DNA of 7,795 bases, taken from the NCBI GenBank assembly GCA_020029455.1, contig JAIBJH010000119.1, positions 1-7,795 on the forward strand. The letters run 5' to 3'. The translations under genes were made by a program, and so were the position numbers. The DNA comes from Hyphomicrobiales bacterium (lineage in GTDB: Bacteria; Pseudomonadota; Alphaproteobacteria; Rhizobiales; Aestuariivirgaceae). Below, piece by piece: positions 1 to 6,286 of this stretch. The notes beneath the pieces are model-generated. The model ran no database searches, was not told the origin of the DNA, and saw only the letters and a list, made by a program, of their open reading frames with translations. Positions within the stretch are counted from its first letter, which is position 1; every line of letters starts with the position of its first letter.

Positions 1-867
1 CCACTGGGCACCCTTGTTCCAAAGCGCATCGATTTCGGTGGGAAGGCCATCGGGCCTGTATTCCTTTGGAATGCCGACGCGCAGACCTTTGATGGGCTTG
101 CCAAGCACGGCCTCATAGTCCGGCACGGGGAGATCAACAGAGGTTGTATCCTTGGGATCAATGCTCGCCATGGATTTGAGCAGGATTGCGGCATCGCGCA
201 CATCCTTGGCGATGGGGCCGGCCTGATCGAGCGATGAAGCAAAGGCGACGATGCCCCAACGCGAGCAGCGGCCGTAAGTTGGCTTGATGCCGACAGTGCC
301 CGTGAAAGCCGCTGGTTGGCGGATAGAGCCGCCTGTATCAGTTGCAGTTGCGCCAGCGCAGATATGCGCCGCCACTGCCGATGCCGAACCGCCGGAGGAA
401 CCGCCAGGCACCAACGATGCGTTAGAACCCTTGCGCCGCCAGGGATTGGTGACGGGGCCGTAGTAGCTGGTCTCGTTGGATGAGCCCATGGCGAATTCAT
501 CCATGTTGAGCTTGCCCAGCATCACCGCGCCATCGCGGAAGAGGTTCGATGTGACGGTCGATTCATATGTCGGCTTGAAGCCATCGAGAACATGGCTGCA
601 GGCCTGGGTGTGGAAACCTTTGGTGGCAAAGAGGTCCTTGATGCCGAGTGGAATGCCTTCGAGCACGCCTGCCGTGCCGACGCGGATGCGCTCGTCCGAG
701 GCTTTCGCCATTAGCCGCGCCTGTTCTGGCGTTTCCTTGATATAGGCATTGAGGGTGCGCGCCTTCTCCATGGCGGCGAGATAGGCGTCGGTCAGCTCCA
801 GCGCCGAGAATTCCTTGGCCTTCAGCTTGGCACGGGCATCGGCAATGGTGAGAGTGGTGAGCGACAT
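1..867 (-). CDS. gatA: Glutamyl-tRNA(Gln)/aspartyl-tRNA(Asn) amidotransferase subunit A, C-terminal part missing at window edge
   Basis: GatA is the glutaminase subunit of the cytoplasmic GatCAB complex. It releases ammonia from glutamine, and the ammonia is passed to GatB to convert Glu-tRNA(Gln) or Asp-tRNA(Asn) into the amidated form. The reading frame is open from the ATG to the window edge, giving the first 289 residues of a protein usually about 490 long. The amidase signature is intact: Lys77 in GIPLGIKDLF, the cis-Ser at 157 in GGSSGGSA, and the nucleophile Ser181 in TDTGGSIRQPA form the Ser-cisSer-Lys triad. The start lies 3 bases after the gatC stop (TAA GTG ATG). The GTG is an alternative start in the same frame, but the ATG gives the usual N-terminus. 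Translation is probably coupled to gatC. Seen: motifs and frame. Known: family mechanism. GatB is not in the window, so tRNA specificity cannot be judged. Confidence 0.97.
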   Translation of the reverse strand, partial: MSLTTLTIADARAKLKAKEFSALELTDAYLAAMEKARTLNAYIKETPEQARLMAKASDERIRVGTAGVLEGIPLGIKDLFATKGFHTQACSHVLDGFKPTYESTVTSNLFRDGAVMLGKLNMDEFAMGSSNETSYYGPVTNPWRRKGSNASLVPGGSSGGSASAVAAHICAGATATDTGGSIRQPAAFTGTVGIKPTYGRCSRWGIVAFASSLDQAGPIAKDVRDAAILLKSMASIDPKDTTSVDLPVPDYEAVLGKPIKGLRVGIPKEYRPDGLPTEIDALWNKGAQW

Positions 868-870
868 CAC

Positions 871-1158
871 TTATTCCACCACCTTCGGCACCATGAAGAA
901 ATCGTCCTCCGAGGCCGGCGCGTTCCTGGTCACATCCTTGGGATAGTTGCCGTCGGTCACAACGTCATCGCGCATTTTCATGGCCTGCTCGACCACGGAA
1001 GTGAGGGGGGCCACACCCTCGACATTCACTTCGTTCAACTGCTCGACGAATGCGAGGATGGCGTTGAGCTCGCCTTCGAGGCGGGGCACATCCTTGTCAT
1101 CAACTTTGAGGCGCGCCAGGCGCGCCACGCGCCTGACTGTGGCGGAATCAACGGACAT
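871..1158 (-). CDS. gatC: Glutamyl-tRNA(Gln)/aspartyl-tRNA(Asn) amidotransferase subunit C
   Basis: GatC is the small, non-catalytic subunit that wraps around the GatA-GatB interface and stabilises the amidotransferase. The 95-residue product matches the usual GatC length of about 95-100. It has the typical N-terminal helix (VRRVARLARLKV, residues 8-19), the middle segment with LNAILAFVEQLNEVNVEGVAPLTS (residues about 31-54), and the C-terminal RDDVV and FFMVPKVVE ending that GatC family members share. It is followed after 3 bases by gatA, the usual pairing. It starts 54 bases downstream of the acetyltransferase gene on the same strand, so it may be co-transcribed with it or have its own promoter. 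The ribosome binding site is weak (an AGGG about 9 bases before the ATG). Confidence 0.96.
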   Translation of the reverse strand: MSVDSATVRRVARLARLKVDDKDVPRLEGELNAILAFVEQLNEVNVEGVAPLTSVVEQAMKMRDDVVTDGNYPKDVTRNAPASEDDFFMVPKVVE

Positions 1159-1170
1159 TGGGGGAAACCC

Positions 1171-1192
1171 TGTTGCTTTTCAGTGTTGCTTT
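1171..1192. repeat. Short direct repeat in the leader of gatC
   Basis: The 9-base word TGTTGCTTT occurs at 1171-1179 and again at 1184-1192, a 13-base period (AAAGCAACA twice when read in the gatC direction). It lies in the 54 bases between the acetyltransferase stop and the gatC start. No convincing sigma70 promoter or rho-independent terminator is visible in this gap. It could be a chance repeat or a small regulatory site; no function is assigned. Confidence 0.4.
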
Positions 1193-1212
1193 GGGCGCCG
1201 ATTAGCACCCGC

Positions 1213-1905
1213 TTAGCCGACCTGCAACTTTGCTTTCTGTTGGCCTGCGGCGTCGAAATTTCCTTCCGACAACCACGCCTCGAAGGCTTGGTGGATACGA
1301 GGCCAATCCTTGTCCAGCATGGCGAACCAGGCTGTGTCGCGGTTCCTGCCCTTGACGATGAAGTGCTGGCGGAAGATGCCTTCGAAGGTGAAGCCAAAGC
1401 GTTCCGCGGCACGGCGCGAGGGCGCGTTGAGTGCATCGCATTTCCATTCGAGGCGGCGCACGCCAAGATCGGCGAAGGCATGGCGGATCATCAGGTAGAT
1501 GGTTTCAGTTGCCTCGCGGGTGCGCTGGAGCGCTGGCGCCATCCAGATATGGCCGATCTCGATCACGCCATTGGTGGCATCGGCCCGCATGAAAGAGCCG
1601 ACGCCCAGCGCCTCGCCCGTGTCGCGCTTCACAAAGGCATAGAACCAGGGATCGCGGGAGGCCTGTTTTTCCCTCACATAGGACTGGAACGTCTCCTCGT
1701 TGGCGAAAGGCCCATAGGCCAGCCACGTCCAGATATCGTCCTCACCTGGTTGCCCATGGAATGAGCTGTATAACGAGTGCCCGTGGCGTTCCACGTCCAG
1801 GGCATCAAGGCGCATCCAGCGGCCGTGGAGAGGCCGGAGATCGGGTTTGAGGCCGGGCGGCAGCGGATCGACAACTGGTCCCACGGGACGGTCGGGATTG
1901 GACAT
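1213..1905 (-). CDS. GNAT-family N-acetyltransferase (RimJ/RimL type)
   Basis: This 230-residue protein looks like a RimJ/RimL-type (COG1670, Acetyltransf_3) acetyltransferase, an enzyme that moves an acetyl group from acetyl-CoA to an amine on a protein or small molecule. Its layout fits the family: an N-terminal strand region with LHGRWMRLDALDVERHG (residues about 26-42), the central GVIEIGHIWMAP strand (113-124), the acetyl-CoA loop in the variant form LQRTREATE (126-134) in place of the canonical R-x-x-G-x-A, and the late NAPSRRAAERFGFTFEG motif (160-176). The N-terminal PVGPVVDPLPP stretch is typical of a subgroup of stand-alone bacterial members, which supports this start. A GAGGGA ribosome binding site stands 5 bases before the ATG. 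It is the first gene of a probable acetyltransferase-gatC-gatA unit and is divergent from ruvX. The substrate is unknown. Confidence 0.9.
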   Translation of the reverse strand: MSNPDRPVGPVVDPLPPGLKPDLRPLHGRWMRLDALDVERHGHSLYSSFHGQPGEDDIWTWLAYGPFANEETFQSYVREKQASRDPWFYAFVKRDTGEALGVGSFMRADATNGVIEIGHIWMAPALQRTREATETIYLMIRHAFADLGVRRLEWKCDALNAPSRRAAERFGFTFEGIFRQHFIVKGRNRDTAWFAMLDKDWPRIHQAFEAWLSEGNFDAAGQQKAKLQVG

Positions 1906-1910
1906 GGAAT

Positions 1911-1916
1911 TCCCTC
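1911..1916 (-). promoter_or_regulatory. Ribosome binding site of the GNAT acetyltransferase
   Basis: GAGGGA on the minus strand lies 5 bases upstream of the acetyltransferase ATG. It supports that start over the internal methionine at residue 31. Confidence 0.7.
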
Positions 1917-1922
1917 AATTTG

Positions 1923-1950
1923 CTTGACCCATCTAGTCGCCCGGCTATCA
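1923..1950 (+). promoter_or_regulatory. Candidate sigma70-type promoter for ruvX and the downstream cluster
   Basis: CTTGAC at 1923-1928 and CTATCA at 1945-1950 are separated by 16 bases. They resemble the alphaproteobacterial housekeeping pattern CTTGAC-N17-CTATAT described in rhizobia: the -35 matches fully and the -10 at four of six positions. This is the only good candidate in the 52-base divergent gap between the acetyltransferase and ruvX. The predicted transcription start, 6-8 bases after the -10 box, falls at or within a base or two of the ruvX ATG, so the mRNA may be leaderless. This is inference from pattern only. Confidence 0.45.
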
Positions 1951-1957
1951 GGCGTCC

Positions 1958-2422
1958 ATGACCACATTGCACGCGGCAGCAGAGTCCGCCTTGGCCGAGA
2001 TCAAGCCAGGGACGAGGCTCATGGGGCTGGACCTTGGGACGAAGACCATCGGCGTTGCCACCTCTGACCTGACCCGTCAGATTGCAACGCCGCGCCTGAC
2101 CATCGCCCGCAAGAAATTCACGGAGGATGCCAAGGCGCTGCTTGAATTAGCCGCGGCAGAGAATATCGGTCTGTTTGTTCTCGGCCTGCCGCTTAATATG
2201 GATGGAACTGAAGGTCCGCGCTGCCAATCCACCCGCGCCTTCCAGCGCAACCTCGCCAAGCTGACGGAAATTCCCATGGTGTATTGGGATGAGCGGCTTT
2301 CGACAGTCGCGGTTACCCGCACCATGCTGGAGGCGGATCTTTCCCGCGCCAAGCGCGCCGAAAACGTGGACAAGCTCGCGGCGGCCTACATCCTGCAATC
2401 CTTCCTGGATGCCATTCGATGA
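1958..2422 (+). CDS. ruvX: RuvX/YqgF family putative Holliday junction resolvase / pre-16S rRNA nuclease
   Basis: This 154-residue protein belongs to the YqgF/RuvX family, which has an RNase H-like fold. The family is proposed to resolve Holliday junctions and, in E. coli, is implicated in maturing the 5' end of 16S rRNA. The acidic residues expected at the active site are present: Asp25 in GLDLGTKTIG, Glu112 in WDERLST and Asp138 in VDKLAAAYILQ. The GLPLNMDGTEG loop (76-86) is also typical. About 20 residues precede the first motif, as in other alphaproteobacterial members, which supports the chosen ATG; Met22 would cut too close to the first strand. No clear Shine-Dalgarno precedes the ATG. 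The stop overlaps the permease start by 4 bases (ATGA), so the two are translationally coupled. Identification is firm; the exact cellular role in this organism is not. Confidence 0.95.
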   Translation: MTTLHAAAESALAEIKPGTRLMGLDLGTKTIGVATSDLTRQIATPRLTIARKKFTEDAKALLELAAAENIGLFVLGLPLNMDGTEGPRCQSTRAFQRNLAKLTEIPMVYWDERLSTVAVTRTMLEADLSRAKRAENVDKLAAAYILQSFLDAIR

Positions 2423-3345
2423 CGAATGTGATTGTTGCCCTGTTGCCTGTTTTTCTGGTGATCCTGCTCGGTGCGGGCCTGAGGCGCTCTGGCGTGGTGA
2501 GCGAACAACAGTGGCAGGGGGTCGACCAGTTGGCTTACTGGGTGTTGTTTCCGGCGCTTATGTTCAAGGAAATTGCAGCAGCGGATTTTTCCAATGTGCC
2601 AGTGCTTGGCATGGCTGCAGCCATGATGCTGGCGGTCATCATCATGTCGGCCATGCTTCTGGCCGGGCGGACGGCGATCTACAGCGCGCTTGCCATTGAA
2701 GGCCCCGCCTATGCCAGCCTATTCCAGGGGGCGACGCGCTGGCACACATTCATTGCCCTTGCCATCATACCAGTGCTGTTCGGGCCGAAGGCTCTGGCGC
2801 TCGGCGCTGTTGGCGCGGCGGCCATGACGCCTCTTCTCAACCTCATCAATGCCTCGGTCCATGCTCACTATGCCTCACCAGATGCGCTCTATGGCAGAAG
2901 GCTGTTGCGCTTGCTGCTGACCAATCCTTTCATTTTTTCGACGCTGGGCGGCGTGGCATGGCAAGTGCTGGGCCTACCCCTGCCCTGGCCTGTCTATGAT
3001 GTACTCGACATCGTCGGCAAGGCGGCTCTGGCGCTGGCCATGCTGAGTGTTGGCGCTGCTCTGAGGATAGAAGCCTTTCAGGACGGCCGCGCCACAGTTT
3101 GGCTTGCGGTTGGCTTGCGGCTTCTGATGATGCCGGTACTGATGTTTCTTTGCGTGAAATTGCTTGGAGTAACCGGAGATTCGGCAAAGGTGGCGCTCCT
3201 ATGCGGGGCGGTGCCTACGGGCTCCGGCGCCTATGTGCTGGCGCGGCAGATGGGTGGCGATGCGCCGCTGATGGCCACGATCCTCACAGTTCAGGTCGCC
3301 GCCGCAGCGGTCACCTTGCCCCTGGTTTTGTGGCTCTTTACCTAA
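2419..3345 (+). CDS. AEC-family (auxin efflux carrier-like) permease
   Basis: This 308-residue inner-membrane protein belongs to the AEC family (COG0679), which includes bacterial malonate and malate carriers. Hydrophobicity suggests about 10 membrane segments, roughly at residues 3-21, 36-53, 61-83, 100-121, 125-146, 165-185, 194-215, 226-249, 255-275 and 285-307, in two halves of five. Family marks are FQGATRWHTFIALAI (102-116), TNPFIFSTLGG (168-178) in the sixth helix, and PTGSGAYVLARQMGGD (266-281), with the proline and small residues that break the ninth helix. Length is normal for the family. It begins on the ruvX stop by a 4-base overlap and is followed by the only sizeable gap in the cluster. 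The substrate cannot be told from sequence; a small organic anion is likely from the family. A link to pyrimidine synthesis is possible from position alone but unproven. Confidence 0.92.
   Translation: MTNVIVALLPVFLVILLGAGLRRSGVVSEQQWQGVDQLAYWVLFPALMFKEIAAADFSNVPVLGMAAAMMLAVIIMSAMLLAGRTAIYSALAIEGPAYASLFQGATRWHTFIALAIIPVLFGPKALALGAVGAAAMTPLLNLINASVHAHYASPDALYGRRLLRLLLTNPFIFSTLGGVAWQVLGLPLPWPVYDVLDIVGKAALALAMLSVGAALRIEAFQDGRATVWLAVGLRLLMMPVLMFLCVKLLGVTGDSAKVALLCGAVPTGSGAYVLARQMGGDAPLMATILTVQVAAAAVTLPLVLWLFT
3099..3120. repeat. Perfect 11-base tandem duplication inside the permease gene
   Basis: TTGGCTTGCGG is present twice head to tail (3099-3109 and 3110-3120). The copies are read in different frames, giving W-L-A and then G-L-R within VWLAVGLRLL (residues 227-236). 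Since 11 is not a multiple of 3, loss or gain of one copy would shift the frame of the permease. It may be chance or a small slippage site. Confidence 0.6.
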
Positions 3346-3393
3346 TTTTGCACAGGGGCTTCGAATCCCTTGCGGTGCCTGCGTTCGCCCCCT

Positions 3394-3400
3394 AAGGAGG
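3394..3400 (+). promoter_or_regulatory. Strong ribosome binding site of pyrB
   Basis: AAGGAGG lies 7 bases before the pyrB ATG, an almost full match to the 16S rRNA 3' end. It is the best ribosome binding site in the window and fixes the pyrB start. It fits independent, efficient translation of pyrB after the 62-base gap. Confidence 0.85.
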
Positions 3401-3407
3401 CGCTTTA

Positions 3408-4364
3408 ATGCCCAAAGCCGCTTCAAGGCCTCCGCTGTTTGCGTCCCAGCACATGCTGGCGATCAGTGATTTTTTCCCCATTGAAATTGCCGCCATTCTC
3501 GATCTCGCCCAGCACTATGCCGAGCACGGCAAGGCTCTGTCGCCTGCACAGAAGGTGCTGACGGGGCAGACACAGGTCAACCTGTTCTTCGAGAATTCCA
3601 CGCGTACGCAATCGAGCTTCGAGATTGCCGGCAAGCGCCTTGGCGCGGACGTGATGAACATGGCGATTGCAACCTCATCCGTTGCCAAGGGCGAGACGCT
3701 GATAGACACGGCCATGACCATCAATGCCATGCATCCGGACTACCTTGTTGTGCGGCATCAGTCCTCGGGTGCTGTGGAGCTGTTGGCGCAGAAGGTTTCC
3801 TGCGCGGTTTTGAATGCGGGCGATGGGCAGCATGAACACCCCACGCAGGCGCTGCTCGATGCGCTCACCATCCGCCGCCATTTCGGCAAGCTGGAGGGGC
3901 TCATCGTGGCGATCTGCGGCGACATTCTGCACAGCCGCGTGGCGCGCTCGAATATTCATCTCCTCTCACGCATGGGGGCTCGGGTGCGGGTGGTGGCGCC
4001 ATCGACATTGCTGCCATCGGGTATTGCCAATTTCGGCGTCGAAGTTTTCCGCAACATGGCAGACGGCCTCCGGGATGCGGATGTGGTGATGATGCTACGC
4101 CTCCAGCTTGAGCGCATGAGCGGTGCTTTCGTGCCCTCCATGCGTGAATTCTACCAGTTCTATGGCCTTACCGAGGAAAAGCTCGCCCACGCCAAGCCCC
4201 ATGCGCTGGTGATGCACCCCGGCCCCATGAACCGGGGTGTCGAAATTGACTCGAGCGTGGCCGATGGTGCGCAATCCGTGATCCGCGAACAGGTTGAAAT
4301 GGGCGTGGCCGTGCGCATGGCGGTGCTTGATGCGCTGGACCGCAACAAGGGGGCCGTTACATGA
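3408..4364 (+). CDS. pyrB: Aspartate carbamoyltransferase, catalytic subunit
   Basis: PyrB joins carbamoyl phosphate and L-aspartate to give N-carbamoyl-L-aspartate and phosphate, the second step of de novo UMP synthesis in the cytoplasm. The 318-residue product is normal for the family. The carbamoyl-phosphate domain has the signature FENSTRTQSSFE (61-72, with Ser64-Thr-Arg-Thr67), the SSVAKGET loop (90-97) lent to the neighbouring subunit, Arg116-His117, and HPTQALLD (144-151). The aspartate domain shows HSRVARSN (175-182), MLRLQLER (229-236) and MHPGPMNRG (269-277). All expected active-site residues appear present. No pyrI regulatory-chain gene is nearby. The next gene, pyrC, overlaps by 4 bases (ATGA), and its degenerate active site suggests a dodecameric PyrB-PyrC' enzyme as in Pseudomonas. 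No attenuator with a U-rich tract is visible upstream, so the mode of control is not evident. Confidence 0.98.
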   Translation: MPKAASRPPLFASQHMLAISDFFPIEIAAILDLAQHYAEHGKALSPAQKVLTGQTQVNLFFENSTRTQSSFEIAGKRLGADVMNMAIATSSVAKGETLIDTAMTINAMHPDYLVVRHQSSGAVELLAQKVSCAVLNAGDGQHEHPTQALLDALTIRRHFGKLEGLIVAICGDILHSRVARSNIHLLSRMGARVRVVAPSTLLPSGIANFGVEVFRNMADGLRDADVVMMLRLQLERMSGAFVPSMREFYQFYGLTEEKLAHAKPHALVMHPGPMNRGVEIDSSVADGAQSVIREQVEMGVAVRMAVLDALDRNKGAVT

Positions 4365-5674
4365 TCTCGCGTCCCCATTCCGCCACCGGCCGTAGGGCTT
4401 ATCTCAACGGCACGGTTCTGTCGCCCCGACAGGGACTCAATGGTCCCGGCGGGCTTCTGATCGAAGATGGCTGGATTTTGGCCGCTGGTCCCGATGTCAC
4501 AAAGGACTCTATCGGCAGCAGCGCGGAGACCCGTGACTGCAAGGACAAGATCATCATCCCCGGCCTCATCGACCTGCGGGTGTTCACGGGCGAGCCGGGA
4601 AGCGAATACCGCGAAACGCTGGCCAGTGCTTCGGATGCAGCAGCGGCGGGTGGCGTCACGACCATGATTGTCATGCCCAATACAAATCCTGTCATTGATG
4701 ATGCGGCGATGGTGGATTTCGTGCTGCGGCGGGCCCGGGACACCGCGCTGGTGCGCGTTGCCCCCATGGCGGCCATCAGCAAGGGCCTTGCAGGTGAAGC
4801 GCTCGCTGAGGTGGGACTGTTGAAGGCAGCAGGTGCCGTGGCGATCTGCGATCCCACGCGCTCCATCGGCAATGCCAATCTCCTCAGGCGCGCCCTCACC
4901 TATGCCAAGGACTTCAACATGCTGGTTTGCGCGCATGTGGAAGAGCCCAATCTTTCAGGCGGCGTGGTCAATGCCGGCGAGATGGCTTCACGGCTGGGAT
5001 TGGCGGGCAATCCGGCCATGGCGGAAGTCATTGCTCTGGAGCGTGACCTGCGGCTCGTAGAGATGACGGGCGGTCGTTATCACGCCGCTCAAATTTCCTG
5101 CGCGGCGTCAGTTGATGTCATAGCGCGGGCCAAGGCCAAGGGATTGCCCGTCACCTGTGGTGTTTCCATCCACCATCTGACGCTCAATGAGAATGACGTG
5201 GGCGCCTATCGCACCTTCTTCAAATTGTCGCCGCCATTGCGCAGCGAGGACGACCGAAAGGCGTTGGTGGCAGCCGTGGCAGATGGCACCATCGACGTAA
5301 TTGTCTCCTCGCATGACCCGCAGAGCGAAGACACCAAGCGCCTACCCTTCGCGGAAGCTGCTTTCGGTGCGGTGGGCCTCGACACTATGTTGTCAGCTGC
5401 ACTTCAGCTTTTCCACAGCAATGACATTGTTTTGGCAAGGCTCGTGGAAGCGATGTCGCAACAACCCGCGGCTATCCTGGGCCTGGAGTCCGGACGGCTC
5501 GCGGCGGGTGCGCCAGCGGATTTCGCGGTGCTTGATCTCAATAGAAGCTGGAAAGTGGAAGACTCTGCCTTGCGCTCACGCTCCAAGAATTCACCCTTCG
5601 AGCACCGCACTCTGGAAGGCCGCGCCGTTGAGACCGTCGTTGCGGGGCGAACGGTTTTTGCCTACGCTCCCTGA
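4361..5674 (+). CDS. pyrC: Dihydroorotase-like protein with degenerate metal site (PyrC' type)
   Basis: This 437-residue amidohydrolase-fold protein has the architecture of a class I dihydroorotase, the enzyme that closes carbamoyl-aspartate to dihydroorotate. Conserved parts include IIPGLID (65-71), EPG (78-80), MPNTNPVID (105-113), His192 in AHVEE, KLSPPLR (288-294) and the C-terminal GRLAAGAPADFAVLDL strand region. The metal site is not intact. The HxH after PGLID is Arg73-Val-Phe75, the arginine of REPG is Gly77, the histidine expected in the AHVS motif is Gln244, and the SDHAPH motif reads SSHDPQ (316-321), so the catalytic aspartate is Ser317. It is therefore probably inactive as a dihydroorotase and resembles PyrC' of Pseudomonas, which is needed to assemble ATCase. 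The frame is undamaged and strongly conserved elsewhere, so it is not a pseudogene. A true dihydroorotase gene should exist elsewhere in the genome. Databases commonly call this type simply pyrC. Confidence 0.93.
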   Translation: MISRPHSATGRRAYLNGTVLSPRQGLNGPGGLLIEDGWILAAGPDVTKDSIGSSAETRDCKDKIIIPGLIDLRVFTGEPGSEYRETLASASDAAAAGGVTTMIVMPNTNPVIDDAAMVDFVLRRARDTALVRVAPMAAISKGLAGEALAEVGLLKAAGAVAICDPTRSIGNANLLRRALTYAKDFNMLVCAHVEEPNLSGGVVNAGEMASRLGLAGNPAMAEVIALERDLRLVEMTGGRYHAAQISCAASVDVIARAKAKGLPVTCGVSIHHLTLNENDVGAYRTFFKLSPPLRSEDDRKALVAAVADGTIDVIVSSHDPQSEDTKRLPFAEAAFGAVGLDTMLSAALQLFHSNDIVLARLVEAMSQQPAAILGLESGRLAAGAPADFAVLDLNRSWKVEDSALRSRSKNSPFEHRTLEGRAVETVVAGRTVFAYAP

Positions 5675-6286
5675 ATGAGCTGGGTGTGGTTTGCCTTCGT
5701 TGGCTATTTGTGCGGCAGCATTCCGTTTGGTTTGCTGCTCACGCGCATGGCGGGGTTGGGTGATGTTCGGGAGATCGGCTCCCGCAGCATCGGCGCCACC
5801 AATGTGCTGCGCACCGGCAACAAGAAGATTGCTGCGTTGACACTGCTGTGTGATGCCCTCAAGGGCCTGCTGCCCGTGCTGGCCGCAACCTATGTGGACA
5901 CGCCCCATGCTGCAACTGCGGCGGGGTTAGGCGCACTGGTGGGACATATCTTTCCGGTGTGGCTAAAGTTCAAGGGCGGCAAAGGCGTTGCCACTGGGCT
6001 TGGTGTGCTGTTCGGATGGAACTGGATACTCGGCCTTGTGTTCTGCACTGTTTGGTTGCTGATGTTCCTGCTGAAGAAGATTTCCTCGCTCTCGGCGCTT
6101 GCGGCCCTTGTGCTAACAGTAGTGGCGACATTTGGAATTGCGGCCTGGCGTGGTGAAAGTGGTATCCCTGCCCTGTTCTTGCCAGTGCTGGCTATTGCTG
6201 TTGTGGTTTTCATCGCCCACCGCGCCAACATTCAGCGGCTACTCAAGGGTGAGGAGCCAAAGTCCTCGTTCAGCAAGTCGGCGTGA
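5675..6286 (+). CDS. plsY: Acyl-phosphate:glycerol-3-phosphate acyltransferase
   Basis: PlsY is an integral inner-membrane enzyme that moves the fatty acyl group from acyl-phosphate (made by PlsX) to the 1-position of glycerol-3-phosphate, giving lysophosphatidic acid, the first step of phospholipid synthesis. The 203-residue product has the family motifs: CGSIPFGLLLTR (13-24) leading to IGSRSIGATNVLRTG (34-48), DALKG (60-64), GHIFPVWLKFKGGKGVAT (90-107), and HRANIQRL (182-189). Hydrophobic stretches fit the usual five or so membrane segments. The ATG directly abuts the pyrC stop (TGAATG), and no good ribosome binding site precedes it, so translation is probably by reinitiation. A soluble, lysine- and serine-rich tail of about 14 residues follows the last motif. 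It overlaps the dprA start. Confidence 0.97.
   Translation: MSWVWFAFVGYLCGSIPFGLLLTRMAGLGDVREIGSRSIGATNVLRTGNKKIAALTLLCDALKGLLPVLAATYVDTPHAATAAGLGALVGHIFPVWLKFKGGKGVATGLGVLFGWNWILGLVFCTVWLLMFLLKKISSLSALAALVLTVVATFGIAAWRGESGIPALFLPVLAIAVVVFIAHRANIQRLLKGEEPKSSFSKSA

Noticed and set aside
1110..1126. Two tandem GGCGCGCC palindromes in gatC, considered as a repeat or protein-binding site.
   Set aside because: They encode the conserved A-R-L-A-R-L helix of GatC on the minus strand with GC-rich codons, which explains the pattern.
1183..1764. A 193-codon open frame on the plus strand opposite the acetyltransferase gene.
   Set aside because: The minus-strand frame has clear GNAT motifs and a ribosome binding site; the plus-strand product has no recognisable family features. 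It is an antisense shadow of GC-rich coding DNA.
3354..3378. A stretch with TTCGAAT flanked by GGGG and CCC, resembling the T-arm of a tRNA, in the gap before pyrB; considered as a tRNA gene remnant or an integration site.
   Set aside because: The T-stem has a C-C mismatch next to the loop, no matching acceptor strand, D-arm or anticodon arm is found upstream, and no integrase or second copy is present. Probably chance.
3346..3407. The pyrB leader, inspected for an attenuator, riboswitch or PyrR-type element.
   Set aside because: At 62 bases it holds only weak pairings (GGGGC with GCCCC across a 27-base loop) and no U-tract; beyond the strong ribosome binding site nothing can be supported.
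4216..4238. A perfect 7-base inverted repeat (ACCCCGG / CCGGGGT, loop of 9) near the end of pyrB, considered as a terminator or attenuator.
   Set aside because: It lies inside the codons for the conserved HPGPMNRG motif, has no U-rich tract after it, and the cluster continues through it.
4160..4936. A 258-codon open frame on the minus strand across the pyrB-pyrC junction.
   Set aside because: It lies opposite two well-supported genes and its translation, rich in His, Arg and Gly, shows no family features; an antisense shadow.
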